A DNA stretch of 64,000 nucleotides from Heterobilharzia americana. Its lineage: Eukaryota; Platyhelminthes; Trematoda; Strigeidida; Schistosomatidae. The stretch covers positions 46,793,920 through 46,857,919 of the forward strand of contig OX104128.1 in the NCBI GenBank assembly GCA_944470555.2. Direction: 5' to 3'. The position numbers and the translations under genes were made by a program. This document shows positions 36,701 through 47,990 of this stretch, piece by piece (the stretch's first letter is position 1; each line of letters starts with the position of its first letter). The notes under the pieces are model-generated. The model was not told where the DNA came from. It made no database searches and saw only the letters and a program-made list of their open reading frames with translations.

Positions 36701-38835
36701 TTGGCTACACAATGACATGAAAAAAGGTTGAAATCTAAGCCTCCTACCTTAGCGGTTGATGACTTAAAATGCTGATTTCGATTTAGACCACTTCTCATCA
36801 GTTTACTTGCTTCATGACCTAGGAACAAACTTATAAAACAATATTTCAAATAAACTCAATCAGAGAAGTTGAACCTAAAATGCGATATTACTAAAACCAA
36901 TGTAGCCTTGAGCTACATCCAGTTATTTAGGTCCTAATGAAGGTTTAATGTGCATACTAACATTTTTTTGCAAAAGATAGCTACATTCTACTGAATCTGT
37001 GCTAAAAATATAGTTCGAATGTCAACGATCTTGCTGATTACAGCACTCATAACTATTCACAGAGTAAACTTACTATCGTTCTAAGGTATCAGCCAATGAA
37101 AAGTACAGGTGTTTTTCTTTTCCATGAAGTTCATTCAGCTAACTGATTTAACACAGGATCCACAAATTTTATTAGGGAGATTATAGCTATAACAAACACC
37201 ACAAACCTATTCTTCATATGGTTATGATTAAAAAGGTATTGAACTATGTAATAATGATCTTTTCACTTTACTGTGCAGAATTTCAGTGGGAATATCCCGC
37301 TTTTTAATCCAAAGGATAACATGTTTTAAGTAATGGTTATTTAAAGATTTCAGCTTTTAAAATACCAACTCATGGAGACATATTGAACATTGCTGACTGA
37401 GGCTATGCTATTCGATTTGCATCCATCTTTTCCAACTAACCTGAAGTCTAATGACTCATTGTATCGTACGACATGTTATGAGCATTAGAAATAATTTGTG
37501 CTAAAAAGGTCATTCAAAAATAGTACTCTATCAGTATGCAATAAATATAATTTGAAAAACACTGAGGATTGTCACCCACATGACATTGAAAATGCTGTAC
37601 ACAATTTCAAAACCTTCAGAATAATTGACATTCGAAAGACTGATGTTTTCCTATATATAGTGAATAATTAACTTTAAAATGCTTAAACCTGACTTCTGCA
37701 TAAAAAATAGCTGTCAATCTCATACTGATTTGTTTATCAAGAAATAAATGAATCACGTATTTCCAATGTATCTTCTATTTGGATTTGAAGTCACCTTACA
37801 CTTCTTCATTCTCCTCTTCGTCTAGACATTTCATATGACATATTATTCACTAATTTTTCTTAACATCTTTTTCCTAAATATCAAGTTGTTGGAATATACA
37901 ATTCTTAACCCTATTATTTCCAAAGATGTAACCTTCGTTCATCATACAGTGCAGAATTCATAACTGTATAAAAAATGCAATGATACAAGGAAAAAAATTA
38001 TTCTCTAAGTTTTAATAGTCTCATTCAGTTTCACGATCGCTTCATAAAACTTTGCACTTTGGGATTTGTGTGGTTTCTACTCATTGCTACAGAACATTAT
38101 CTCAGCATGATTCCTATGAGAATAATCAGTGACAGTTTTACATTAACTAAACTTCTCACCCAATAATATACAAGAAAGAATCCTTGGTCAAAGGATTGAC
38201 ATCGTGTATGGACAGTATTCATCATGTTTCACACTGAAAGGCTTTCATAAGCGTATTATTCCAGTTAAACTGACATTACGGACTGAAAACTTTTCTCTAG
38301 CAATATCCACATATTATGATTCACAACAGTATGTTGGGCAGTTCAGTTTATAAAATACAATCTTGAAGTCTGTAATCTAATTAATCATTACTTTCTAGAC
38401 AGTCTCCTGAAACCTGATCGCTATACACTTTTGTTAACTTGAAGTATGATCCAGTGAGGCAGTTGAACTCATGGGAAAGGAGAACATGTTTTTCACAGGT
38501 TAATTACAAGAATTCAAGACCACTTCAGCCATAGTCTTTAAGTAATCATCATTTAGTATATATGCATAAATATATTATCAGTAACCTAATGAGTAATGCT
38601 TTACTAGAAACACCATGAGTTCCTCTTGAGGTGCTAATCGATGAACAAAAAATTATTTATTTACTTATTGTTGCGATTAGAATTAATCGTCAGGATATCA
38701 AGTCAATCTAGTTAATATTCAACCTAGAAGTGATTCACCAGCTTATGCTATCCTATAGTAAATGCTAAGAAATTGGTATTTTAGGTAGACAATTAATAAG
38801 AGCTGATATCATCTGCAGTAACACTCAAAAAGAAG
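33736..38835. other. AT-rich stretch without a supportable gene
   Basis: About 5 kb without recognisable gene, RNA or repeat. A 70-codon frame at 36,637-36,849 (minus) faintly recalls PLE linker sequence (ISLFLGHEASKLMRS), but not enough to call. Confidence 0.5.
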
Positions 38836-38965
38836 GAGCGACGGGTACCTGTTTCGTCCAACTATAGGGTTCCTCGGCGATGCGGATCCATGACACTACC
38901 AGGGACATAGCCCAAGGCATTGAGGTTTTGCGACAAGTATGCTAACATTGAGTCACTGGGTTAAA
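38836..38965 (-). repeat. tRNA-headed SINE-like repeat with hammerhead tail (second type)
   Basis: On the minus strand the head begins CCCAGTGACTCAATGTTAGC and the tail has CCGAGGA (for CTGANGA), a loop, then GGACGAAAC, which keeps the second core box. Stem I strands GCATCG and CGTCGC pair only partly. It aligns with the repeats at 26,794 and 47,826. It is degenerate. Confidence 0.6.
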
Positions 38966-40149
38966 AAGTTTTGTTTTGTTTTAGGTTTTGAAAATGTTTT
39001 GCAAGCAATTGCCATACTGCAAATTGTAATTTCTACCAAACGCTGAATAAAGGATTCAGAAATATTGAAGGTTATGTTACTTGATAATTACTTCCCTTGT
39101 GTTACATGACAAAGTCTTTCGCGTGATTACAAACCACCCTTGTCAGGTGTACTTGAACAAAAAATTGACAATATTGACCACAGACCTCACTGCTGAGTGT
39201 TAGTTTTCTGTAATAAACAGTTTCTAGAACGACGGTATCGAACTCAAATCAGTAATAAACTTGTTAGCGCAAAAATGACAAAATAGTCAAAGCCTGAATT
39301 ATTAGGGGCCCAACATGTAAGGAATAAATATGTGAAGACTAAAGTATACTCATCAACGATGGGTCTGTTGAACATCAGTGTAAATGCAAACTGCTATTTT
39401 TTTCTGCTTCACTCAGCCTACTTAATATGCAACAAGCATAAAAATTATCAAAGTGCTCAAGGATCAGTCCATTAGCAAAACTGACGATAGCTTTCTTTAA
39501 TCAGCTATCACTAATACTTGTAATAATCGGAACGCAACTCATTAAATAAGTGAACATTAATATAACCATACGTTTTAGTGTAACATTTGACTCAAGAAAC
39601 TGTTACAAATGTATCGTAGATATGCACGTTCCACATATAAAGTAAGCAGTTTCGTGCATACATTTAGAAATATGGTCAATAATAACAAAGTTTACACATA
39701 TTTTCAAAGGATTTTTTGATTTTCTAAGAGATATATTCTATCCAACATTATTTTAAGAGAATTAAGGGAAGATAGTTTAATTGTTTACCGTTTTCAGTGC
39801 ATGACGTATCATGCGTTTATTAACCACTTCCAAAGTTATGTGATATCACTGAACAACTATCACTTTAAACAAACTGGCTAAATAAAACCTACTGATTTCT
39901 GAAGAATACTGACACTGAAGAGATTCTCGTTTATCAAATTTTACATTCACTGAAATCCATATACATATATATACATATATAAACATTACTTTTGTTTACA
40001 TTCTTATGTTTCATTATGTTCTTTGTTCACTCTGCTACCAAGTTTAAAAAGATATTATTGAATTCCTTAAACTAGATAAATGAAATTAAAGGATGTTGAT
40101 AAGGTAAACTAATGCACAGACCAAGCTTAATTTTACTGTTTTCACTGTA
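38966..40149. other. AT-rich stretch without a supportable gene
   Basis: I recognise no gene, RNA or repeat, apart from a short AT/TACA-rich simple stretch near 39,960-39,980. Confidence 0.5.
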
Positions 40150-40408
40150 ACACACTGATTTGTGTATTTTTATGAAGTGACATTTTATGGCGTTCAGCGA
40201 GTACATTTTTAAACCAAGTGATGTTGCTTGTATCATCCAATGCTTGATGGACCGGACTGACCAGTTTCTGTCGGCATACGGGCTGTTGTACGAATGTCTC
40301 ACTATCGCTTGCCGTTTCAGTTTTATGGTTGTGATGGATAGTTATTAGCAGTGGAATCCAGGAATTGCGTTTCATTTTATTTCGGACTCACTCATCAACC
40401 GGATGTAA
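40150..40408 (-). repeat. Smalpha-like units, tandem junction
   Basis: On the minus strand the hammerhead part (40,408-40,335) reads CATCCGGTTGATGAG, then ATGAAACGC, TCCTGGATTCCACTGC and TAACTATCC. It runs on into the 5' block of a following unit (CCCGTATGCCGACAGAAACT, about 40,285-40,258), which extends to about 40,150. The hammerhead of one unit is thus directly followed by the start of the next. This is the arrangement expected of tandem Smalpha satellite, here reduced to fragments. The first core box has C3 changed to T. Confidence 0.72.
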
Positions 40409-40612
40409 AGTAATATACCAATCGCACAAGAAGTGACTTTCATGACTCGGTGGCCCACTGGATAACGCTCTGGAGTTTGAAACAATTGGTCTTACTTTCG
40501 AGTCTTTGTGGCAATAACATTGCCTGCTGGTAGTCAGGTTCATCCGACCGCCGAGTCCTAAATAGGAAGAAACGCACATCCTGAAGTTTACTACTGGCCA
40601 CTATCTATCCTT
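40409..40612 (+). repeat. Smalpha-like unit, plus strand, head-to-head with the preceding one
   Basis: A pre-head block, CCAATCGCACAAGAAGTGAC, is followed by a tRNA-like head (40,446-40,505; GGCCCACTGGATAACGCTCT, box-B-like TTTCGAGTCTT). A hammerhead follows at 40,538-40,605, with CATCCGACCGCCGAGTCC and AGGAAGAAACGC, then GGCCACTATC. GAAAC is intact, but CTGATGA has become CCGCCGA, so it is inactive by inspection. Confidence 0.72.
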
Positions 40613-40928
40613 AATTACAAGCGACTATTATGCATAAAAATTGTTTTCTGCCTTAAAAATGAAAGAAAAAGGAGTAATAATAAGAAATGAGGGTGGTTGT
40701 ATAATGCAGTTCATTAGAAGAGAATAGTTGTTCAAATTAAGAAAGTTCGACCAAAGCATATTTGACTAGAAATCCCAAATGAATAACCCGTCACATTTAC
40801 CAACATTTTTAAAGTTTAAGGTGAGATAAATTTCAATTTGTTCAAATTATCAAGTTTAACTTCACTTTCAGGCTTCTTAAAGGAAGAAAGGTAAATTCAC
40901 CTTTCAAATTTCTACTTTAATTAAATCA

Positions 40929-41080
40929 CAGGTGATGGCTGACAGTGGTATAGAAGGGGCGCGTTTCGTCCTATTTGGTACTCATCATTTGCGTGCACCT
41001 GCATCGGAATAAGTGATTCTGTCCCCTATATCCATCGCTTCATTTGCCAAAAAACCACCGGACAAATTATAACGATAAAC
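40929..41080 (-). repeat. Smalpha-like unit with the best-kept Smalpha core
   Basis: On the minus strand a decayed tRNA-like head (41,080-41,005) precedes GATGCAGGTGCACGCAAATG, ATGAGTACCAAATAGGACGA and AACGCGCC. The second core box GAAAC (plus 40,964-40,967 plus one) and the stem II strand AGGAC are intact. In the first box only C3 is changed (to A). Stem I has lost the GGATTCC block, reading CTATACC. Cleavage is unlikely without the C3-G8 pair. Confidence 0.72.
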
Positions 41081-43849
41081 ATTCGGACAGTATCGAAGCA
41101 TCTATATGGGGACTTATATCCTAGCAGAGGTCGATGAATTGGAAATAGTATAACATTTAGGAACTGCAAGCATCAATAAATAATAATATCCCAGGCTATT
41201 TTTATAGTTAAATTGACGCCAGTTGCAGTGGTTTTGGTATACAGGTTTTTCATCTCATCAGTCCACTGAATTACAGATCTAATTTTGGTTGGATATGATA
41301 CCAAATTAGGCTTATAAACTACTTAATGTATTAACTATAAAGTGTTTATGTACAACTTTCTGGACACCAACCTTATCAGAGTGACAATTTACTTCATGTT
41401 ACACTGCATACCTTGATGAGGGCGTTCTTAGTAAGTGGAATTATATTGCTATTTAGTAAAAGCACAATACATTTTCTTGTTAAGTCTTTATGAGATACGT
41501 TTACCTTGAAATTAAGGCAAGACGTTTGTTTCACTTCGTTTTGTGAATAATAATATTGCTTGGAAGCTAACTGAAATGTTTAAACATTCTAATACCAATC
41601 ATCAAATCGATGAGCCAAGCAAATGATTAGGCAGTGGTTGCATTCACATTCAAACACATTGAACATAGGGTTATTGCCTCAAGTTTTTCAGTTTATACTT
41701 CATTTTGCATTATACATGCACTATAAATCAGAGTACTAAAACTCCATGAACGAAGTAAATTTTGAAGGGAAGTTATTGGGAACTATTTTAAACCACTGCT
41801 ATTTGGACATGCATCTATTAATTTTAACAATCGGTTTCGATAGAAACTCAAAATCAACCAGGTTCAAATTCCTCTTTCACAAGCTTAAAGTTTAAATCAA
41901 CAAAATCTTCTAAACCAGGACTACTGGAAGAAGCCAGTAGGCGGAACCTTTCAAATATGAATAAAGAAATTATGCGTCTGGCTGGGTTTAGACACTTTTC
42001 AAAAGTAAACACTACTGTAGAAACTCAACACGTGTCCTATGTACAAATTGAGTATTGATGGTAAGAATGCGTAACAAGATACTGAATCAAACTTGTTAAT
42101 GCTATGCATATGGTCGAAGGTATGTTAAGAATCCCACTAAAGAACCTTGTCATGGACACTAGGATTGATTTGATTTCGAATCAGATGCGGAACTTACTGG
42201 AGGTAATGGAGGAATCGAATGCAATTTGAGTAAAGAGATATGCTTCTCATGATATGAAATGACGTCATCAGATACTTCAAGACTGAAAGGCTAAAAACTA
42301 CAAAACTTGGTGCCCATCTCAAACCGTAATCTGACTACTTAAATAAAACCTGAGCCTCCTGAAAAGTTGCAAAACTGAAAATAAGTGACAAACACGGGAA
42401 TAATCACGGCATTTTATACATCTTTTATGACATAACTCAGTCATTTGTCTGTGATCTTTAGATCATAAACCATGTGATTTATGTTAAAACGTATTTTTCA
42501 TACCTTTCCCCCTAATTTAGGGCTATTTTTCATTACTCTACGAAGTGACTGAAACAATTGCGAATGCTGTCACTCTTTCCCTCACTATTTAGTTGACTAT
42601 TCAGTTTGCAAGTTGGTTGCATTGAAATAAATTTTATCTGCTAGTTAGAAATGAATTTGCTGGACAGAAAGACTGTGACACATCGTTATTTTGATGGATG
42701 ACAGGTAAAATTTGAGCAAAACAAATCACTGGCGAACTCTTTGATCCACATACTGATGAAATTAGTTAATAGTCAATACAGAGAAAATTCTTTATCATAT
42801 CTAATATCAGTTTAACGTAAACATGTTTTGTAAAAGTAAACACGGAAGAAAAGACTCCTTCTTCTGTGAAACACTTACTCATCACTTACATCAGCTTTTG
42901 CTCCTAATAAACTACTTTCTAGATATGTTTAGTTTACAATCAGTAATCCTGTAAAATCTGAGACATATTATTATGTAATTTGTGTACTCAGTGTTCAGAT
43001 CGATAGACGGAAGCATTAAAGCAACATAAATGAAGTGTGAAAAATAAGTTCATAAAATATGAAAACTGTCGTAAAAATTGGTTGTATATTCACGAAACGT
43101 TTTATTATTGGTACATGCAATTACGTTCAACAGAACATTAGGGCAAAGTATTCATAGAGTTAATACTATCTTCTGACTTGATATTCACGACTTGAAATCC
43201 TGAAAATTACTTTCCAAAGATATGTGTGAACTATTTACCGACATAGCAAATCGATTCTGGCTTTCATAACTAGTTATTAGTGTATTCTCTCAAACAGTAT
43301 GTTTAGCACAAATGTATCACGTAACTAGGTAGCTTTATCTTAAGCATGGAATTTCATTGTGCTACAAGTCTGCTCATATTTCAGTGAATGAATTTATCTT
43401 CTTAATAAAGGAATACGCTGTTTTCATGGAGGGTGGATAATCGATCTCAGCACTTTAAATATATTTGCATACAAAGTCTCTAGAAACTCTGAAAAGGGTT
43501 CTGTTGTATAAACATATTAGAAAGGTGAAGAAAGTTTCTTTGAGTTTGTGTTCAATAGGTTAAAACGTTTTTCTAACATCACATAATCGACAAATTTCGT
43601 GAAGACGTTTTTCATTTCATTCTATAAGGCTAAAGAACATTTCTAAGTTCCTCTTGATTTTATACGTCTAAATATATTCTCATAATACTTTCATGACCAA
43701 CCTTGAGTAATCATCTGAAACACCTTGGATTTACTGATTTCAAGCAACTCATGTTTTTGAAATACAACAGGGCAGTATTGGTGTTCACAGCAGACTACTG
43801 ACTTGGGACTTGCTCTCAACTTATGATCAGCTACGTCCATCGTATTCAG
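41081..43849. other. AT-rich stretch without a supportable gene
   Basis: I recognise no gene, RNA or repeat here. Confidence 0.5.
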
Positions 43850-44190
43850 TAACGATAATCTTCACTGAACTGATATACACAAACAGAGATGATCAAGTGT
43901 GAAATCTTTTCTTTCGAGTTTTTGATAAGCAAAGGGTGACTACAAAATACTGCTCTGAGAATTACTGCAAAAATAGTTGCCTTCAGGGAACTTGAAATCC
44001 TTCGCTTTTGGAACTCAGCAACCAGATCGACTTTAAAATCAGGGTTCACATATAGCATCCTTTTCAATACGAAAATTTAGTTATTTTGAAAGGTTTACGT
44101 TTGATACTTTTATATCCAAACCGTGGTGGTTATCCATTTTTGATGAAATTTTTTCTTAGAATGTTTATGTCGCCATACATGGCATCTCGC
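43850..44190 (-). pseudogene. Penelope-like element relic: post-RT linker and start of GIY-YIG
   Basis: Read on the minus strand, DINILRKNFIKNG-stop-PPRFGYKS (about 44,175-44,110) resembles the PLE block after the RT (L-x-x-x-F-x-x-NGYP). It is followed by RISSSLKATIFAVILRAVF, then ISHLIISVCVYQFS near 43,880, where PLEs have the VYQF-x-C lead-in to GIY-YIG. The YIG motif itself is not preserved. The linker type differs from the relic at 16,660-17,870, so two PLE lineages are present. It could belong to the same insertion as 45,307-46,040, but I found no RT core between them. Confidence 0.62.
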
Positions 44191-45306
44191 CTGCAAAATG
44201 CGGCGGATGCGATTAGTAAGAGATACATAGGTGTAGAAATTTGTCAGTTGCTGTGAGCTTTCTATGAACTGGCCTGCTCAAGGTACCGTCAGTTATACCT
44301 GTCAGTGGTCGTTGGATACCATTCGTGTTTAAAAGGATTCCAGATAACTAGTAACCCTTTTTTCACCACTTTATATAAGAGAAGATCTGATCACCTACTG
44401 CAAATATCCCACTTATTAACACTGATGGTGAAAGGCTGCTTTAACTTTACTATATTTGCTTCCTTAAACAAATTGTAACAAAGTAAGAAGAATAATATCT
44501 GTGGAATACAATGGATTCGTTGTTTTGTTACAATCTCAACAACTGCATGCATGTTAGTACCATTGGGATTCAAAATGAACACAACCACACTGAGGTAGAT
44601 AAATTTTACAATTATCAAGAAAAAGGAGACATTTTTGAGCGTTTACAAAGCAAGCTAGAAGATGCAAATTGAAGACATCAAGCAACGATTATTTGTTGTT
44701 ACTTTTCTACTCATTTCACTCCCTAGACTTACTAGTCTGTCCCTGAAAACTAGCCGAAACGTTTACGCAATAAATCATATCTCTCAGAGTTTCGGCAATT
44801 TGGAATAACTTTTGACTGATAGTCTAAAGGAAATGGTTATATAATACAGCCAATCTTGTGATGAACTACACTGTTACTGTCTCTAAGAGTAGCTTTCTAA
44901 ATTTTATCAAACCTCACTCTTCTTGACCATAGAATACGATCAAAAGTTTTCTAGTTTGAAGCTGTCTGTCTAAAAAGATGTTTGAACACAAATGAAGGTT
45001 ATGGAAATTCCTGAATTCCATCTTCGCTTGATAAAGTAATAAATTACTGTCATCCCACTTATGATAATTACAAAAATACCAGCCTATAAAACCATGTTGG
45101 CTATAGCAACTAAATATCACCAGTACCTTGATAAGTCCTTATTATGCAAACAACTTACGCATCATAAATTTCCTGTAGTACAGATTCCTTAAGTATTGAT
45201 TCGTTCACAAACAAAAACATTTCTCCCATTGAATTTAATCATAGTCAGTTGCTAAAAATATCCTTTTTGGCTCCACTTTAGTCTGTCTATTAGAAATGTC
45301 ACATAC
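44191..45306. other. AT-rich stretch; possibly decayed PLE interior
   Basis: No YVDD or other RT motif could be read between the two PLE relics. Near 44,742-44,775 (+) a CCTGAAAACTAGCCGAAACG stretch recalls PLE-type hammerheads but lacks a proper CTGANGA box. Confidence 0.35.
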
Positions 45307-46040
45307 TTACTTGTTTTTGGCATTAAAATAAACCACTTTGACTCGCCTAGAAACGGCTTTATTTGGCATATCAGAACCCTCTGTGGATTTCTTAACCTTA
45401 TTCACAATCGTATCTACTGATTTCTTAGTTTCCCCATATGGCCCTATTTTGATATCCCCATTTACTTCGTAGATGTAGTCGGATGTCTTCATTACAACTG
45501 TTGAGTTGCCTTTATCTGGTTCTGCAAATACTATATTTCTATCATTTTGAAGGTTCCTTAGAGTGTCTTTTTCGCTTTAGTGAATTAGATTTCATTTTCT
45601 TCTGTCTTTTACGTGTTGGAGCATACTGTGCTTCTACCTCATCCGGAATTTTCCTATCTACTGAACCTAAGGCTATTTCGACTTTCGGAACGAAATCTTC
45701 TGGTTATAATTCATTAACCGCTACACTGAAGTTTGGACCTTTCTCTAGCACTTTTACTTTTTTTAAGCTTAGAATTGTGTTTGAGAGATTGACAAACAAC
45801 TTTGACCCACTGATCATTGGTGATGTGTTGTTTGTTAATTTCATTTTAGTTGATTGCATGCGTTTCTTCTATATGTTTGTTGAACTTCTTAATTCGAGTA
45901 TTTTTGGATTGTTCAGATGCAGCTGATCTTGCTTTTTTGGAGTTGTCCATCAGAAGCTCATAGCCTTTGCACTGACTGTTCTTATCAGCTTGCATGTAAG
46001 TTCTTGGATATAATTTCTGATGTTGTGCAACCGTTATCAG
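45307..46040 (-). pseudogene. Penelope-like element relic: N-terminal region
   Basis: On the minus strand, ARSAASEQSKNTRIKKF (about 45,925) is followed by NLSNTILSLKKVKVLEKGPN, FSVAVN and PEDFVPKVEIALG (45,790-45,650). A basic stretch leads to SEKDTLRNLQNDRNIVF (about 45,575-45,527), and then EPDKGNSTVVMKTSDYI. This is the conserved start of PLE proteins: LS-x-x-E, LEKG-x-xF, PVED-I, then ADKG-x-x-TVVM. At least two frame changes and several stops interrupt it. The frame ends at 45,307, before any RT core. The unbroken plus-strand frame over 45,483-45,926 is its shadow. Confidence 0.78.
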
Positions 46041-47825
46041 GTTTGAGCCATATCAGCAAAAATAGTTAACCGCTAGTTTCTATCATCCTGAGGATTGTAA
46101 TTAGATAATTACCTTTTTACTTCACGAACACTCATCAGTTGCACAATGTTGGAAATTGCAGTGGTTGTTAGAACAAAATAAAGAAGCCTGTACTTTAGCT
46201 ACGAAATACTGAATAATGGCACTCACATAAGGCACTGTTGAACTATGAAAATCGGAGGTATTGAGCGTATAAAATAGCATTAGTCTTTTATCAAAATCGA
46301 CATTAATTTATCTGTTATGAAGAGAAAGATTCAAGCGCTATACAGACGGGGGAGTCAAGTAAGGAAAGGAATAACTAATACCAGAAGACGGATTACGTAA
46401 CATGCAAGGAACTCAAGTCAATAAAGTTCAGATCAACTCAGTGAGTTGAAGCCATTATCAGATAGCTTGCTTTATATAACATATCCCTACTCTTCACAAA
46501 GTTTACTCTGCTGCTCCAACATCGATGACCAACACTACGAAGATGATTTCAAACAAAATCCTTTAGCCTATTCATTTCTTCCACCTTCAGCAGTCCTTCT
46601 GTTTGCACAAACTTGAAAAAAGCAAACTGTTTCATAGTACAAATGACCTTTAGTAAGTAGCTAGAAATCTGGTTAGTGCTACTCATTAGTTGGAAAATCT
46701 CAGACCAGCACAGAGTTGAGGAAACCTCTGAGATGTGTTAAATGTTGAATGCATCCAAGTAATTCACTCCGTGTCATCAAACTGGAAGTAATTTCAAACA
46801 TGTAGAGAAGCGTCATACTACAGATGACATATGTCACAGGCATTCCAGAGATACTCAACTTTCTGTTTAGGGTTCATAGAAACGCTACATTTCGTCATCA
46901 TCTTTACAAACAAGACGTCTTTTGACCACTATGCGTTGACCAGTTATCTTTCAGGCAGAATTAAATCTTTAGGAAGCCAAAAGTCAGCAGAGTGACTTTC
47001 ATCAGTATTTTTTAAATTTGTTTGGATAGGTCTGATAATTAAGGACATGCTTGGAAGACGTATTTCGTGATTGTCATGTCACGTGACAGTTATGTATAGG
47101 CTTTTACATCGTTCCATGTGTACGAGCATATAGGCTTCATCAGCTTGATTCACTTGCTTGGGGTTCTCCTCATATAAAATATTGTCACTCAGCCTTACAA
47201 AGCATGTAGTCAATCGAGAGATATAGAATGTGGGCAGTGACAGGAGTGGCTGCTACCAATGCTCACTTGCGCAGGGCTAAAAAGTAAATGATTTTTCCTA
47301 TCCTATTGTTCTCAGTTTAAAGTTTGGCATTAAATGACTACGAACTCTGTCATTTTCAATACAATGCTATTCAAGGTGATTTTCGGGTACAGGCTTCCAA
47401 CACAGCCTACACAGTTTTATGACTTTCATTTTATTCTCGGTATTACTAGCCTGAAATCGACTTGAAAACTGTACGTTTCTCAAGAAAGAGAGAATAAGTC
47501 CTCAGATGCATCCTAATTAATAGCTATTTTAAAGCCTTGAGCAGTGCGTACTGACGGAGTGAAATAGTCCTAACTTGTAACAATGAAAACCTGATTATTC
47601 CGCACTTAAACAAATTATGTAACTGGCAACCTTGATGGCAACATCTTGTCACAGCATGCCCTGCAAACTAAAAACAAGTTTTTTTAGGTCGGTATCCATC
47701 ATGCAGTGACATCAGTTGGAGAAACGGTTGAAACCAAGTTGGAAATGAGGACAGTTACTCAACGATTGCATTGGATATAGGTTTCGCCAACTCGAGAACT
47801 GACATAAATAGTAAACACAGACCAA
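46041..47825. other. AT-rich stretch without a supportable gene
   Basis: I recognise no gene, RNA or repeat here. Confidence 0.5.
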
Positions 47826-47990
47826 TGAGTTGCAACGCAGTGGCTTGACATTAACATGCTGACCGGGGAACCTGAAGGTCCTAGGTCAAAACCACGGTGA
47901 GGTCATAGGTAGGCACTGCTGAGGAGTCCCACACTAGGACAAAACACCTGTCCAGTGTTCCTATGTATCCAGTATTTCTCCAAACGATGT
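47826..47990 (+). repeat. tRNA-headed SINE-like repeat with near-intact hammerhead fold (second type)
   Basis: After a tRNA-like head (47,827-47,905; AACATGCTGACCGGGGAACC, box-B-like TAGGTCAAAACC) comes a hammerhead that can be drawn by eye. Stem I is CACTG (47,914-47,918) with CAGTG (47,953-47,957). CTGAGGA (47,919-47,925) fits CUGANGA. Stem II is GTCC (47,926-47,929) with GGAC (47,937-47,940). AAAA at 47,941-47,944 stands where GAAA is required. A short stem III ends in TGTC, with the cleavage site after 47,952. Only G12 (to A) departs from the active core. The same layout in the copies at 26,794 and 38,836, where GAAA is intact, supports a family whose founder was an active ribozyme. Confidence 0.78.

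Noticed and set aside
36637..36849. Minus-strand frame with ISLFLGHEASKLMRS and a CTGATGAG...GAAA pair
   Set aside because: The resemblance to PLE linker sequence is faint, and the apparent hammerhead boxes have no supporting stems II or III.
44742..44775. CCTGAAAACTAGCCGAAACG as a PLE-type hammerhead
   Set aside because: The GAAAC box is present, but no CTGANGA box and no stem I partner were found.
45483..45926. 147-codon plus-strand frame, the longest outside RTE
   Set aside because: It is antisense to the PLE N-terminal relic, whose minus-strand blocks (LEKGPNF, DKGNSTVVM) are recognisable. The plus frame is a shadow.
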